A DNA stretch of 64,000 nt, from assembly GCF_018332715.1 (NCBI RefSeq), contig NZ_BOQP01000043.1, forward strand, positions 1 to 64,000, given 5' to 3'. Below the pieces are notes generated by a model, which saw only the letters and a program-made list of their open reading frames with translations, made no database searches and was not told the origin of the DNA. The stretch is from Winogradskya consettensis (GTDB lineage: Bacteria; Actinomycetota; Actinomycetes; Mycobacteriales; Micromonosporaceae). This document shows, in pieces, positions 26,918 through 35,600 of this stretch (its first letter is position 1; every line of letters begins with the position of its first letter). The position numbers and the translations under genes are program-made.

Positions 26918-27030
26918 GGTCAACAGCCTGCGACCTGCGACGACGGGCAGGGAGATCCTCCGCATCCTGGTGCCCGGAGTGCCACCCTCAACGGTCGACG
27001 CACGGCGCGCCGCCGTAGCAAACTGGGACG

Positions 27031-27876
27031 GTGCCAGCGCCCAGAGCCATGAACCGGCCCGAGCTGTCCGCGTTCCTGCGGGCGATGCGCGCCCGCGTGC
27101 ACCCGGAAGACGTCGGGCTGCCGGAGCTGAGCCGGCGCCGGACGCCCGGCCTGCGGCGCCAGGAGGTCGCGCAGCTCGCCGCTGTCAGCATCGACTGGTA
27201 CATCCGGCTGGAACAGGGCCGGGTCGGCGTACCCGGAACCGCTGTCCTGGATGCGGTGGCCCAGGCCCTGAAGCTGTCGGAGGCCGAACGGCACCATCTG
27301 CACCTGATCGCCCGGGGCGAGGCCCCACCACCCCGGCATGTGCCCGCGCCGGCGAGCGAGTCGTTGCGGACGATGCTGCACAGCATGCCGACGACCCCGG
27401 CCTGGATCCTGGACTTCCGGTTCGACGTCCTCGCGCACAACGCGGGCGCGGTGGCCCTGTTCGGACCCGGCTTCGCCGTCGGGACCAACACGGCGGAACC
27501 CCTCTTCCTCGACCCCGGCGCCCGCGACTTCCAGCTTGACTGGACCCGCATCGCCCGCGAGCACGTCGGTAACCTGCGCGCCAACCTGACCAGGCACCCC
27601 GACGATCCCCGGCTCAAGGCCCTGGTCAGCGATCTCCGCCGGTCGAGTACCGATTTCGCCGCCTGGTGGGACGACCAGACCGTGCAGGAACGTACGAACG
27701 GCACCAAACGCGTCCTGCACCCGACCGCCGGAGTGATGACCGTGCGCTACGACGTCCTGGCCGTCCAGGACGGCTCCGACCAGCGCCTGTCCGTCATCAC
27801 CCCCGCGGACTCGGCCGCCGAGAACGCCTTGCGCTCCCTCATCTTCCAGGACCACGGACTACGCGCGGTGAACTGA
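27031..27876 (+). CDS. XRE-family regulator, MmyB-like ligand domain
   Basis: 281 aa from the GTG at 27031; ATG at 27049 is equally possible. The N-terminal helix-turn-helix includes LRRQEVAQLAAVSIDWYIRLEQGR at about 48-72. The rest is the MmyB-like PAS-type ligand-binding domain, with the typical WILDFRFDVLAHNAGAVALFG, LRANLTRHPDD and a late beta hairpin. These regulators are abundant in actinomycetes and often control a divergent redox or hydrolase gene; here the likely target is the PEBP gene. The 3' end overlaps the convergent hydrolase gene by 38 bp. Confidence 0.9.
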   Translation: MPAPRAMNRPELSAFLRAMRARVHPEDVGLPELSRRRTPGLRRQEVAQLAAVSIDWYIRLEQGRVGVPGTAVLDAVAQALKLSEAERHHLHLIARGEAPPPRHVPAPASESLRTMLHSMPTTPAWILDFRFDVLAHNAGAVALFGPGFAVGTNTAEPLFLDPGARDFQLDWTRIAREHVGNLRANLTRHPDDPRLKALVSDLRRSSTDFAAWWDDQTVQERTNGTKRVLHPTAGVMTVRYDVLAVQDGSDQRLSVITPADSAAENALRSLIFQDHGLRAVN

Positions 27877-28690
27877 AACCACTGCCGGCGAAAGCGACAG
27901 CGAGCGCGGCGACCCGGGTGCCACCGGTGGTCACCGCGTTGTGGGCCGAGCCGGGGATCTCGCCGGCGCTTCCGCAGCGTGCCAGCGCCGCCGCCTGCTC
28001 GACCCAGGAGGCCGGGGCGATGGGGTCATGCTGACCGCGCAGGACCAGGATCGGCGCGGAAACCAGGGGAATCCGGCGGGCCATGCGGTGGGTGACGGCA
28101 TCTTTGAGGGTACGCAGGACGCGCCGCATTCCGGCCTCGCGGAAATCGGTCAGCATCGCGGGGATCTGCTTCGGGTCCTCGCTGAGCAGATCGCGTGACC
28201 AGCGGCGGATCTGGGCGGCTGACGTGGGCGCGGCCGGGTCGACGGTGGGGCCGACGAGGATGAGGGCAGCGGTCAGGTCAGGGCGGCGGATCGCGAGTTC
28301 GACGGCGATCTGGCAGCCGTACGAGTTGGCGATGATTTTCGCGGTGGTGATGCCGGTGGTGTCCATCCAGGCGGCGAGCACGTCGGCGTGCTGGCCGGTG
28401 GTGAGGACCCGCGGGGTCTTCTCGGAGAGACCGAAGCCGGGCAGGTCGGGGACGAACACCGCGCCGGGCAGCGCAACCGCGGTCGGCATCAGATAGCGGT
28501 GCGACACCGCCAGGCCGTGCAGCAGCACCCAGGCCGGTTCGGTGGGGGGCGGGACGCCGCGGCGACGGATGTGCAGACGCAGGCCACGGGCAGTCACCGT
28601 CTCGCTGGTGAACCCGTCGGACGGGCGGGGAGCGGCGCGCGTCAGGCGCTCCTCGGCGGGGCTCATCCGGGCCGTCCGTGACAGTCGCAT
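27839..28690 (-). CDS. Alpha/beta-fold hydrolase
   Basis: 283 aa from the ATG at 28690 (ATG at 28666 also possible). Alpha/beta hydrolase landmarks: the oxyanion strand WVLLHGLAVSHRY, the nucleophile elbow IANSYGCQ (Ser; the first position is Asn rather than Gly), acid-containing LRGQHDPIAP, and the catalytic His in PGSAHNAVTTGG. It probably hydrolyses an ester or a small-ring compound; the substrate cannot be told from sequence. No export signal. It overlaps the end of the XRE gene tail to tail. Confidence 0.85.
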   Translation of the reverse strand: MRLSRTARMSPAEERLTRAAPRPSDGFTSETVTARGLRLHIRRRGVPPPTEPAWVLLHGLAVSHRYLMPTAVALPGAVFVPDLPGFGLSEKTPRVLTTGQHADVLAAWMDTTGITTAKIIANSYGCQIAVELAIRRPDLTAALILVGPTVDPAAPTSAAQIRRWSRDLLSEDPKQIPAMLTDFREAGMRRVLRTLKDAVTHRMARRIPLVSAPILVLRGQHDPIAPASWVEQAAALARCGSAGEIPGSAHNAVTTGGTRVAALAVAFAGSGFSSPRVVRGPGR

Positions 28691-28727
28691 GCCCGCGACT
28701 ACCCCGTCACAGCCCGGATAGGCGAAA

Positions 28728-28753
28728 GCGGCGCCGGAAGCTTCCGGCGCCGC
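28728..28753 (-). terminator. Perfect 26-bp palindrome, terminator of the LPTTG gene
   Basis: A perfectly self-complementary 26-bp sequence centred on AAGCTT, with GCGGCGCCGG arms, starts 13 bp after the stop of the LPTTG protein gene and would form a very stable hairpin followed by CTTTC. Confidence 0.75.
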
Positions 28754-28766
28754 CCTCACAGACCGA

Positions 28767-31418
28767 TCAGATGTGGGTACGCCGACGCGGCCGGCCCGCC
28801 ATGAACAGGCCGGCGCCCGTCACCAGGCTGGCGAGACCGGTCAACAGCACGGCGCTGACGTCCGAACCTGTCGTCGGGAGCTCGCCACCATCTCCGGCGT
28901 CCGGGTCGGAACCGGTGTCCGGGTCGTCGTCATCGCCGGACGACGCTGCGGCGACCTTGATGGCCAGGTTCATCGCGCGCGGGGAGCCGTCCGGGGCGAC
29001 ACCCTGGGCGACCGCCGTGTGGGCGCCCGCTTCGAGACCCGGCGGGACGGTGACGGGCTTGCGGAAGTCGCCCCTGCCGTCGGTCACCACGGTGCCGAGG
29101 ACCGTGGGTTCGGAGTAGATGCTGATCGTGACGGTGGAGTAGCGCGCGAAGCCCGTACCGATGAAGACGACGACCTGGCCGGGCTCAGCCGTACTGATCA
29201 GGCCCTTGTCGGTGGTCAGGTCGAGGTTGGTGACCGGCGGGGCCGCCGGCGGCTGCGGGGCGGTGGGGGTCGCCTCGTTGGAGGCGCCGGACGCGTTGCC
29301 GGGACCGCTCGTGCTGATGGCCACGACCGTGATCGTGTACGCCACGCCTGCCGTTGCCCCCAGAACGCAGGTGGTCTCGCCGGTTGTCGTGCAGGTCGCC
29401 GGGCCGGGCGAAGCAGTCGCGCGGTAGCCGGTGATACCGATGCTGTCCGCCGGCGCGTCCCAGGAGGCCGTGATCGACGAGACGCCGGCCGTTGCCGTCA
29501 CCCGGCGCGGGGCAGCGGGCGGCGGGATCGTGGCGACGACCGTGAACGAGCGGGTCACGGTCGCGGCGGCGGCGTACTGGGTGTTGCCGGGCTGGGTCGC
29601 CGCGATCGTGCAGGTGCCCGCCGTGAGCAGTGTCGCCGCGGCGCCGTCAGCCGTGCAGACCGTGGGAGTGCTGCTCTGGAAGGCGACCGGCAGCCCCGAG
29701 GAGGCGGTCGCCTTCAGGGACACCTTCCCGTCCGCCAGCTCCGCGGCCGCGGGCTGGGCGAAGGTGATCGTCTGCGCGGCCGTGGCGACGGCGATGTCGC
29801 GCAGGACCGGGGTCGCGGAGGCGTACGTGCCGTTGCCGTACTGATTGGCCTGGATCGTGCAGGTCCCGGCGGTGAGCAGCGTGACCGTCGTGCCGGTGAC
29901 CGCGCACACCGAGGGGGTCGCGGTCTGGAAGGTGACCGTGAGGCCCGAGGTGGCGGTCGCGGAGACGGCCAGCGTGCCAGCGCTGAGCGCGACCGACGTG
30001 GGCGGTGTGAACGAGACCGTCTGGTTCTGCAGCACGGGCGGGTTGGCCGCGGTGACGCCGAACGACCTCGGCACGGGAGTGGCGGCAAGGTAGACGGTGC
30101 TGCCGGCCTGGGCCGCGGTGACCGTGCAGGTGCCTGCGGCGACCGGGGTCACCGTGGTGCCGCTGACGGTGCACACGCCTGTCGTGCCGGACGTGAACGT
30201 GACGGGCAGCTCGGAGCTCGCCGACGCGGTCAGGGTGGCGGGGCCGCCGACGGTCAGGTCGGCCGGCTGCGCGAACGTCACGGTCTGCTCGAGCTTGGCG
30301 GCGGTCAGGGTGGGCAGACAGGCGGGTTCACCGGCGATGCCACCGACGGAATCGAGACATCCGTTGCCGAGTGCCAGGTCGACGGTGGGCAGCGGGATGA
30401 CGTTCGAGCCGTCGAGGACATGGTCGCCGCTCGTGGTGGCCTTGATCGAGACGCTCAGCCGGCAGCCGTCGTTGCCGGCCCCCAGCGTCGCACCGGACAA
30501 CACGACGGAAGTGGCACCCGGGGCGGCCGTGGCCGTCCCGTCGCAGGAATTCGAGACCACGCTGTCCGGGCCGACCTCCAGGCCCGACGGCAGGTTGACC
30601 GTGTAGCCGAGGCCGGTGGCCGTCGCGGTGGGATTGTCATCGGTCCGCTCGAGGTACAGCTTCAGCGTCGAGGTGGAGAGCACATCGATCGAGGACTGCG
30701 AGAAGATCGCGAACAGCGTCGGCAACGTCGGCACGACCTTCAACGTGGCCGAACCGGCGACGTTGTGGACATTGGTGGTCACGGTGATGTTGTCCCCGTC
30801 GAGCGGGTAGGTCCCCGACTGCGTACCGGTCACCAGCACCGAGAAGTGGCATCCCGTGTTGCCCGCGATGATCGTCGCCGCGCTCAGCTCGATCGTGGAG
30901 TCACCCCGGCCGGCGCTCACCGTGCCGTCGCAGGTGAGGGTGTTGTTGTAGTCCTCGATCTCCAGGCCGGTCGGCAGGGCGAACACGAAGCCCAGATCGG
31001 TCGCGGCATCCTGCGTCAAGGAACGGTTCAGGTAGAACGTGAAGACGGTCGCCCGGTGATCCTCGATCTCGGTGTCGAAGACGGCGAACGTCAGCGTCGG
31101 CGTGTCGCCACACGTCGACCGGGCCACCAGGCACAGCGCGGTCGCCTTGGCGAACTTCTGCGCCCGCACCGACTTGGCGGTGACGGCCGGCTTAGCAGCG
31201 GCAACCGGCTTAGCAGCGGCGACCGGCTTGGTGACAGCGGCCGGCTTGGTGACAGCGGCCGGCTTGGCAGCGGTGGGAGAGGCCGCGCCGGATGCGGGGG
31301 CGGCAGCGGCCGGGGTGCCCGCGCCGATGCCTACCGCCAGGACCGCGGCGGCCAGGACGCCCGACCAGGCCGGGATTCTGGTGCTCAGCGTGGAGCGCGG
31401 TCGTTTGAACCTCACCAT
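28767..31418 (-). CDS. LPTTG-anchored multi-domain surface protein
   Basis: 883 aa. Signal peptide to about residue 40, then a low-complexity Lys/Pro/Ala/Val stretch with six-residue repeats (TKPAAV, AKPVAA). Next come two related beta domains each with a disulfide-type cysteine pair (FALPTGLEIEDYNN...TGCHFSV and VNLPSGLEVGPDS...DGCRLSV), three MBG/Ig-like repeats of the type FTSGTTGVCTVSGTTVTPVAAGTCTV with paired cysteines, a fibronectin type III module (ITASWDAPADSIGITGYRA), and a final Ig-like domain. The C-terminus is LPTTG, hydrophobic helix, RRRTHI: a sortase substrate. Probably an adhesin or structural wall protein. Confidence 0.85.
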   Translation of the reverse strand: MVRFKRPRSTLSTRIPAWSGVLAAAVLAVGIGAGTPAAAAPASGAASPTAAKPAAVTKPAAVTKPVAAAKPVAAAKPAVTAKSVRAQKFAKATALCLVARSTCGDTPTLTFAVFDTEIEDHRATVFTFYLNRSLTQDAATDLGFVFALPTGLEIEDYNNTLTCDGTVSAGRGDSTIELSAATIIAGNTGCHFSVLVTGTQSGTYPLDGDNITVTTNVHNVAGSATLKVVPTLPTLFAIFSQSSIDVLSTSTLKLYLERTDDNPTATATGLGYTVNLPSGLEVGPDSVVSNSCDGTATAAPGATSVVLSGATLGAGNDGCRLSVSIKATTSGDHVLDGSNVIPLPTVDLALGNGCLDSVGGIAGEPACLPTLTAAKLEQTVTFAQPADLTVGGPATLTASASSELPVTFTSGTTGVCTVSGTTVTPVAAGTCTVTAAQAGSTVYLAATPVPRSFGVTAANPPVLQNQTVSFTPPTSVALSAGTLAVSATATSGLTVTFQTATPSVCAVTGTTVTLLTAGTCTIQANQYGNGTYASATPVLRDIAVATAAQTITFAQPAAAELADGKVSLKATASSGLPVAFQSSTPTVCTADGAAATLLTAGTCTIAATQPGNTQYAAAATVTRSFTVVATIPPPAAPRRVTATAGVSSITASWDAPADSIGITGYRATASPGPATCTTTGETTCVLGATAGVAYTITVVAISTSGPGNASGASNEATPTAPQPPAAPPVTNLDLTTDKGLISTAEPGQVVVFIGTGFARYSTVTISIYSEPTVLGTVVTDGRGDFRKPVTVPPGLEAGAHTAVAQGVAPDGSPRAMNLAIKVAAASSGDDDDPDTGSDPDAGDGGELPTTGSDVSAVLLTGLASLVTGAGLFMAGRPRRRTHI

Positions 31419-31618
31419 TCGGACATCCCCCGAGAAAGATCACGCCGTTACCGCACGGCAGGTTTGTCCAAAATATAGGACTAAAGACTGTATTTGCCCT
31501 AAACGGCAGATAGAGCAGCAGGAAAGCCACCACTTTCGATCCGTACCAAGCCGATGGTGAATCTGGTTCGAATCGCTTCCGTTGGTGTCCGGGTGACGGA
31601 TGGGGCGGTGCGGAGACG
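31419..31618. promoter_or_regulatory. AT-rich divergent promoter region
   Basis: About 200 bp between the divergent LPTTG and kinase genes. Bases 31460-31500 are unusually AT-rich for this genome and contain an inverted repeat GTCC-AAAATATA-GGAC (31466-31481), 48 bp upstream of the LPTTG start. It is probably the core promoter or an operator of that gene; I cannot assign a sigma factor. Confidence 0.4.
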
Positions 31619-33163
31619 GTGGCGACCAGGAGCGAGATCGGGGTGGCGTTCGGGCCCGGGCCGATGACCGTGGCCGGGCGCTATCGGCTGATCGCGGTGG
31701 TGGGCACGGGCGGGATGGGACGGATCTGGCGGGCGCACGACGAGCTGCTCGACCGCGTGGTGGCCGTGAAGGAGCTGTTCGCGGGTGGCGACCGGCAGGA
31801 GGCCCGGGTCCAGGTCGAGCAGGAGGCGGCGGCCGCTGCCCGGCTCGACCATCCGAACGTCGTACGCGTCTTCGACGTGGTCCGGGCGACCGGGCGGTCG
31901 TGGATCGTCATGGAGTACGTGCCGTCGCGCTCGCTGCACGAGGTCGTGACCCGCGACGGCCCGCTGACCCATCGCGAGGCGGCCCGCGTCGGCCTCGCCG
32001 TGCTCGACGCGCTCACCGCGGCGCACGACGCCGGGCTGCTGCACCTCGACGTGAAGCCGCACAACGTCCTGATCGCCGATGACGACCGGGTGGTGCTCAC
32101 CGACTTCGGGCTGGCCATGGACGCGACCCAGGAGAAGGGGCCGATGCTCGGCTCCCCCAACTACGTCGCGCCGGAACGGGTCCGTAACGGCAGGGCGGGC
32201 GTGAAATCGGATCTGTGGTCGCTGGGCGCGACGCTCTACGCCGCGGTCGAGGGCCGGCCGCCGTTCAGCCGGCCGAGCGTCAAGGAAGCCCTCGCGGCGC
32301 TGCTCACCGACGACCCCGACCCCACGACCCGCCCCGGTCCCCTGCACCCGGTCATCGCCGGCCTGCTCACCCGCGACTCCGCGAAGCGTCCCGGCACCAA
32401 GGCGACCCGGGCCGCCCTGCAGAAGCTGAGCGAGCGGGCAATCGGCATCGTCGCCGTCCCGCTCCCGCTCCCCGCGGTCGCTGTGGAAAAACGCGCCACC
32501 CCCAAGCGGACCAAGGTCGTCGTCGCGGCGGTCGGTTCGGTCCTGGCCGTCGCCGCCGCAATCACTTTCTCGGTACGCACGGAGCCCGCCGATCCCGCCC
32601 CCGACTCCGCTTCCACCTCCATCTCCGCCTCCGCCTCCACCTCCGCCGAAGCAGCGGCCGGCGCCCCGAGCGTCGCGCTCGTGAGCTGCGCGGCGATGAC
32701 GGCAACCGGGAGACCCGCGTCCACCACCGGTTTCCAGGTCCCGATCCCCCAGGGCTGGACCCGCACCAGCACGCCCGACGGCACCGTCTGCTTCAGCGAC
32801 CCGGACGGCGCCCGCACCTTCACCGTACGCAGCATCCCGCCCGTGACCGGCGACCCGTTGCGGTACTGGGAGACGGCGGAAGCGGCGAGTGCGCTCACGG
32901 CGTACCAAAGGATCTCTATGGGTGTGTTGCTCGTGACCGGCGGCGGAGCCGACTGGGAGTTCTCGTGGCAACCACCGGGCGGGCCTCGCCTGCACAGCCA
33001 CAAAGTGCTGGTCGCGCGGAAGTTCGAACTGACCTGGACCACCCGCGACCAGGACTGGAATGCCGGCCTCAGCACCCAGCGCACCTTCCTGGACGGCTTC
33101 CGCGACCCCACCAACTCCGCGTCACCGTGGGCCGTCCCCGGCCCCGGCCCTCGCAAACAATAA
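31619..33163 (+). CDS. Transmembrane serine/threonine protein kinase
   Basis: 514 aa, GTG start. Kinase domain at about 20-275: Gly-rich loop VGTGGMGRIWRAH, ATP-binding Lys51 in VAVKE, catalytic loop HLDVKPHN with Asp144 (Leu replaces the usual Arg of HRD), DFG at 162-164 and APE at 184-186. A basic stretch leads to one membrane helix at about 299-318. The extracellular part (after a Ser/Ala linker, about 340-514) has a globular domain with FQVPIPQGWTRTSTPDG and WETAEAASAL, but no PASTA repeats, so it likely senses a different ligand. The CHRD-like gene follows after 11 bp and the sortase after that, suggesting one operon. Confidence 0.9.
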   Translation: MATRSEIGVAFGPGPMTVAGRYRLIAVVGTGGMGRIWRAHDELLDRVVAVKELFAGGDRQEARVQVEQEAAAAARLDHPNVVRVFDVVRATGRSWIVMEYVPSRSLHEVVTRDGPLTHREAARVGLAVLDALTAAHDAGLLHLDVKPHNVLIADDDRVVLTDFGLAMDATQEKGPMLGSPNYVAPERVRNGRAGVKSDLWSLGATLYAAVEGRPPFSRPSVKEALAALLTDDPDPTTRPGPLHPVIAGLLTRDSAKRPGTKATRAALQKLSERAIGIVAVPLPLPAVAVEKRATPKRTKVVVAAVGSVLAVAAAITFSVRTEPADPAPDSASTSISASASTSAEAAAGAPSVALVSCAAMTATGRPASTTGFQVPIPQGWTRTSTPDGTVCFSDPDGARTFTVRSIPPVTGDPLRYWETAEAASALTAYQRISMGVLLVTGGGADWEFSWQPPGGPRLHSHKVLVARKFELTWTTRDQDWNAGLSTQRTFLDGFRDPTNSASPWAVPGPGPRKQ

Positions 33164-33174
33164 GGAGAACCCCC

Positions 33175-34059
33175 GTGAAACCGTCCCGGACCCTGCTGGC
33201 CGTGCCCGCAGCGATGGCACTGCTGTTCGCCGTCCCGACCGCGGCCCACGCCGACGAGAGCGTGCACGTCCAGCTCGACCCGCTGAACAACTCCGGCGCG
33301 TCGGGCACGGCCACTCTGACCGCCACCGACCGCGGCGACCTGAAGATATCCATCCGCTCCCAGGGCCTGGTCCCGAACTCCCCGCACGCCCAGCACCTGC
33401 ACGGCTCCACCGGCGGCATGGACTTCCACTGCCCCGACATGTCCGCCGACACCGACGGCAACGGCTACGTCAGCACCGAGGAGGGCATGCCCGTCTACGG
33501 CGACATCTTCGTCTCGCTGACCACCAAGGGCGACACCTCCAAGGCCAGCGGCCTCGCGGTCGACCGGATGCCGCTCTCGGACGCCAAGGGCAACCTCGCC
33601 TACAACCGCACCATCCCCGCCGCCGATCTGCCCGACGGCACCATCGCCCACCTCAAGGACCTGCACATCGTCGAGCACGGCATCGACGCGAACAACAACG
33701 CCAAGTACGACATGGACGGCCTCGGCGAATCCACGCTCGCCAAGTCCGCCGGCCTGACCGGCATCCCCGAGGAAGCCACCGACCCCGCCACCTGCGGCAT
33801 GGTCTCCGGCGCCGCGGCCGGGTCGGTCCCGGTCGGCGGGGTCGCCACCGGTGACGGCAGCACCCGCAACGACGGCAGTGGGATGTATGCCCTCGGCATC
33901 GCGCTGCTCGGCGCTGCCCTGCTCGGCGCCGCGTTCCTCGGCCGCCGGCGGATCTTCGCCGATTCGGTTGTGCACAATTTTGTTGTGCACAACAAAGTTG
34001 TGCGCAATTTAATTGCACACAACTCCAGCGCACGCAACCGAATCAACGACGAGCGCTGA
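33175..34059 (+). CDS. CHRD-like secreted/membrane protein with repeat-derived tail
   Basis: 294 aa, GTG at 33175 after AAGGAG. Signal peptide MKPSRTLLAVPAAM...AHADE. The body (VHVQLDPLNNSGASGTATL, PHAQHLHGSTGGMDFHCP) resembles CHRD-type beta domains with clustered His/Asp that may bind metal. A C-terminal membrane helix (YALGIALLGAALLGAAFLG) and RRR end the protein in the normal way, but the frame continues through a five-residue repeat (VVHNF, VVHNK, VVRNL, IAHNS) encoded by an AT-rich repeat element. No LPXTG. The sortase gene begins 2 bp after its stop, so the two are linked in expression and perhaps in function. Confidence 0.75.
   Translation: MKPSRTLLAVPAAMALLFAVPTAAHADESVHVQLDPLNNSGASGTATLTATDRGDLKISIRSQGLVPNSPHAQHLHGSTGGMDFHCPDMSADTDGNGYVSTEEGMPVYGDIFVSLTTKGDTSKASGLAVDRMPLSDAKGNLAYNRTIPAADLPDGTIAHLKDLHIVEHGIDANNNAKYDMDGLGESTLAKSAGLTGIPEEATDPATCGMVSGAAAGSVPVGGVATGDGSTRNDGSGMYALGIALLGAALLGAAFLGRRRIFADSVVHNFVVHNKVVRNLIAHNSSARNRINDER
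33961..34044. repeat. AT-rich palindromic repeat element, copy 1
   Basis: Outer arms GATTCGGTTG (33961-33970) and CAACCGAATC (34035-34044) are perfect inverted repeats. Inside, bases 33967-34023 are four units of 15, 15, 15 and 12 bp built on GTTGTGCACAA, including perfect TTGTGCACAA palindromes. The 57-bp core matches the reverse complement of 60574-60630 at 50 of 57 positions. The composition is far more AT-rich than its surroundings. It is translated as the C-terminal tail of the CHRD-like protein. Confidence 0.85.
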
Positions 34060-34061
34060 TC

Positions 34062-34751
34062 ATGGTGCGGCGCTATCTGCTCTCGGCCCTGGTCCTGCTC
34101 TGCACCATCGCCGGCGTGACCGCGATCGTCCGCGGCAGGTCGGAAGCGCGGCCGGCCGAGCCACGGATCGCCGCCGCCCCCACAGTGAGCGGCACGGCAA
34201 CGGCACAGCCGGGCGGCTCGGCAGCTGCCGCCGCGACGACGGGCGGGGCGGCAGGGACCGGCGTGCTGACCACCGGGCCGTTGATGAGTACGGCGGCGCC
34301 GACGCGGGTGTCGATTCCGGCGCTGAACGTGTCCGTGTCGGTGATCGGGCTGGGTCAGCAGGCGGATGGCAGCATGGCGGTGCCGGGGGACGCGAAGACG
34401 GTCGGGTGGTACACGAAGGCGCCGACGCCCGGCGCCCTCGGCCCCGCGGTGCTGGCCGGGCATGTCGACTTCAAGAAGCGGCCGGGTACGTTCGCCCGGC
34501 TGTCCACCCTGAAGTCCCATGACACGGTGACCGTGGAGCGCGAGGACGGCAGCATGGCGATGTTCGCCGTGACGAAGGTGGAGCGGTATCCGAAGGACAA
34601 GTTTCCCTCGGATGCCGTCTACGGAGCCATCAACTATGCCGGGCTACGCCTGATCACCTGCGGTGGTGACTTCGACAGCACGGCGGGTCACTACGAGGAC
34701 AACATCGTGGTGTACGCGACGCTCACGATGGCGCACCCAGCGACGTCATAG
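34062..34751 (+). CDS. Class F-type sortase
   Basis: 229 aa, ATG at 34062. N-terminal membrane anchor (YLLSALVLLCTIAGVTAIV), an Ala/Thr/Gly linker, then the sortase beta-barrel from about residue 80. The catalytic His is in AVLAGHVDF and the Cys in LITCGGDFDS. Sortases cut substrates after the Thr of LPXTG and join them to the wall; the LPITG (12088) and LPTTG (28767) proteins are candidate substrates. There is no arginine after the catalytic Cys, where the third catalytic residue normally lies; LRLITC has one just before it. Last gene of the kinase/CHRD/sortase run; its end overlaps the convergent hydrolase by 29 bp. Confidence 0.85.
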   Translation: MVRRYLLSALVLLCTIAGVTAIVRGRSEARPAEPRIAAAPTVSGTATAQPGGSAAAAATTGGAAGTGVLTTGPLMSTAAPTRVSIPALNVSVSVIGLGQQADGSMAVPGDAKTVGWYTKAPTPGALGPAVLAGHVDFKKRPGTFARLSTLKSHDTVTVEREDGSMAMFAVTKVERYPKDKFPSDAVYGAINYAGLRLITCGGDFDSTAGHYEDNIVVYATLTMAHPATS

Positions 34752-35559
34752 CGCGTACGAACTCCGCGGGCTGTTCGAGGTGGCCGAAGTGGCCGCTGTC
34801 CTCGAGCGTCACCAGGCGCGAGCCGGCAATGCCCTCGTGCAGCATGGAAGCCCATTGTGGCCCGCAGATGAAGTCGTGCGCGCCGACGATCACCACGGTC
34901 GGGACGGTGATCTCGCCGAGCCGGTCCCGGACATCGAACGGGTCGTCCGGATCTGTCGGCCGGGCCCACGCCCGCACGGCCAGACGGAACGGCTCGAACT
35001 CCTTGCGCCGGTTCCAGAAGTCGGCGAAGTAGACCGGTAGTGCGGCCTGCAACCCCGCGCTGAACTCGTCGTCATCGATCGCGCCCGTCGCCCGTTGCAG
35101 GGCGGCGGGCACCTCCGCGGCCTCCGGCTCGGACGGATACCGGGCAGGGTACGCGGCCAGCCCCTCCATCGCGGCGGCCCAGAACTCCGCGCCGGTCACC
35201 GGTGACGTGTCGTAGAGGGCGAGGCCCGCGACGCGCGACGGGTGGTCGAGGGCGTAACGCTGGGCGACGAACCCGCCGTGGGAGTGGCCGAGCACGTACA
35301 CGCGGGGTTCGCCGAGATGGTCGACCACGGCGGCGAGGAATCGGGCGTACGTGTCAAGGGTGTAGGCCGGCAGCCGACCGGAACCGCCCGTGCCGACGGG
35401 TTCGAGGTAGACCATCGTGAAGTGCTGTTCGAGCTCGGGTGAGCGCAGGTAGGCGTAGTCGATGCCGGGGCCGCCCGAGTGCGCGACACAGACCGGGCCG
35501 TGACCGGCGACGTGGTAGACCTGCCGGACGCCTTCGAACTCGAAGTGGGACGTGCGCAT
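34723..35559 (-). CDS. Alpha/beta hydrolase, proline-iminopeptidase-like
   Basis: 278 aa, ATG at 35559; upstream in-frame residues lack a binding site. HSGGPG near residue 22 is the oxyanion-hole motif of the prolyl iminopeptidase branch, LGHSHGGFVAQ carries the nucleophile Ser, VIVGAHDFICGP the acid and SGHFGHLEQP the catalytic His. A helical cap lies at about 125-205. It may cleave N-terminal proline or a similar amide or ester. Cytoplasmic. It overlaps the sortase gene tail to tail. Confidence 0.87.
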   Translation of the reverse strand: MRTSHFEFEGVRQVYHVAGHGPVCVAHSGGPGIDYAYLRSPELEQHFTMVYLEPVGTGGSGRLPAYTLDTYARFLAAVVDHLGEPRVYVLGHSHGGFVAQRYALDHPSRVAGLALYDTSPVTGAEFWAAAMEGLAAYPARYPSEPEAAEVPAALQRATGAIDDDEFSAGLQAALPVYFADFWNRRKEFEPFRLAVRAWARPTDPDDPFDVRDRLGEITVPTVVIVGAHDFICGPQWASMLHEGIAGSRLVTLEDSGHFGHLEQPAEFVRAMTSLGAPS

Positions 35560-35600
35560 GATGTTCCGATCGGTAGACGATGTGACCGGACCGGACGCGG

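Noticed and set aside
28773-31478. 901-codon plus-strand frame
   Set aside because: Antisense of the LPTTG protein gene; low-complexity Arg/Gly/Asp text with no fold.
31480-31512. WhiG/FliA-type promoter (TAAA ... GCAGATA)
   Set aside because: The gap between the two boxes is about 20 bases instead of about 15.
33967-34023. DnaA-box cluster or replication origin
   Set aside because: TTGTGCACA differs from the actinobacterial TTGTCCACA box, and no dnaA or dnaN is near.
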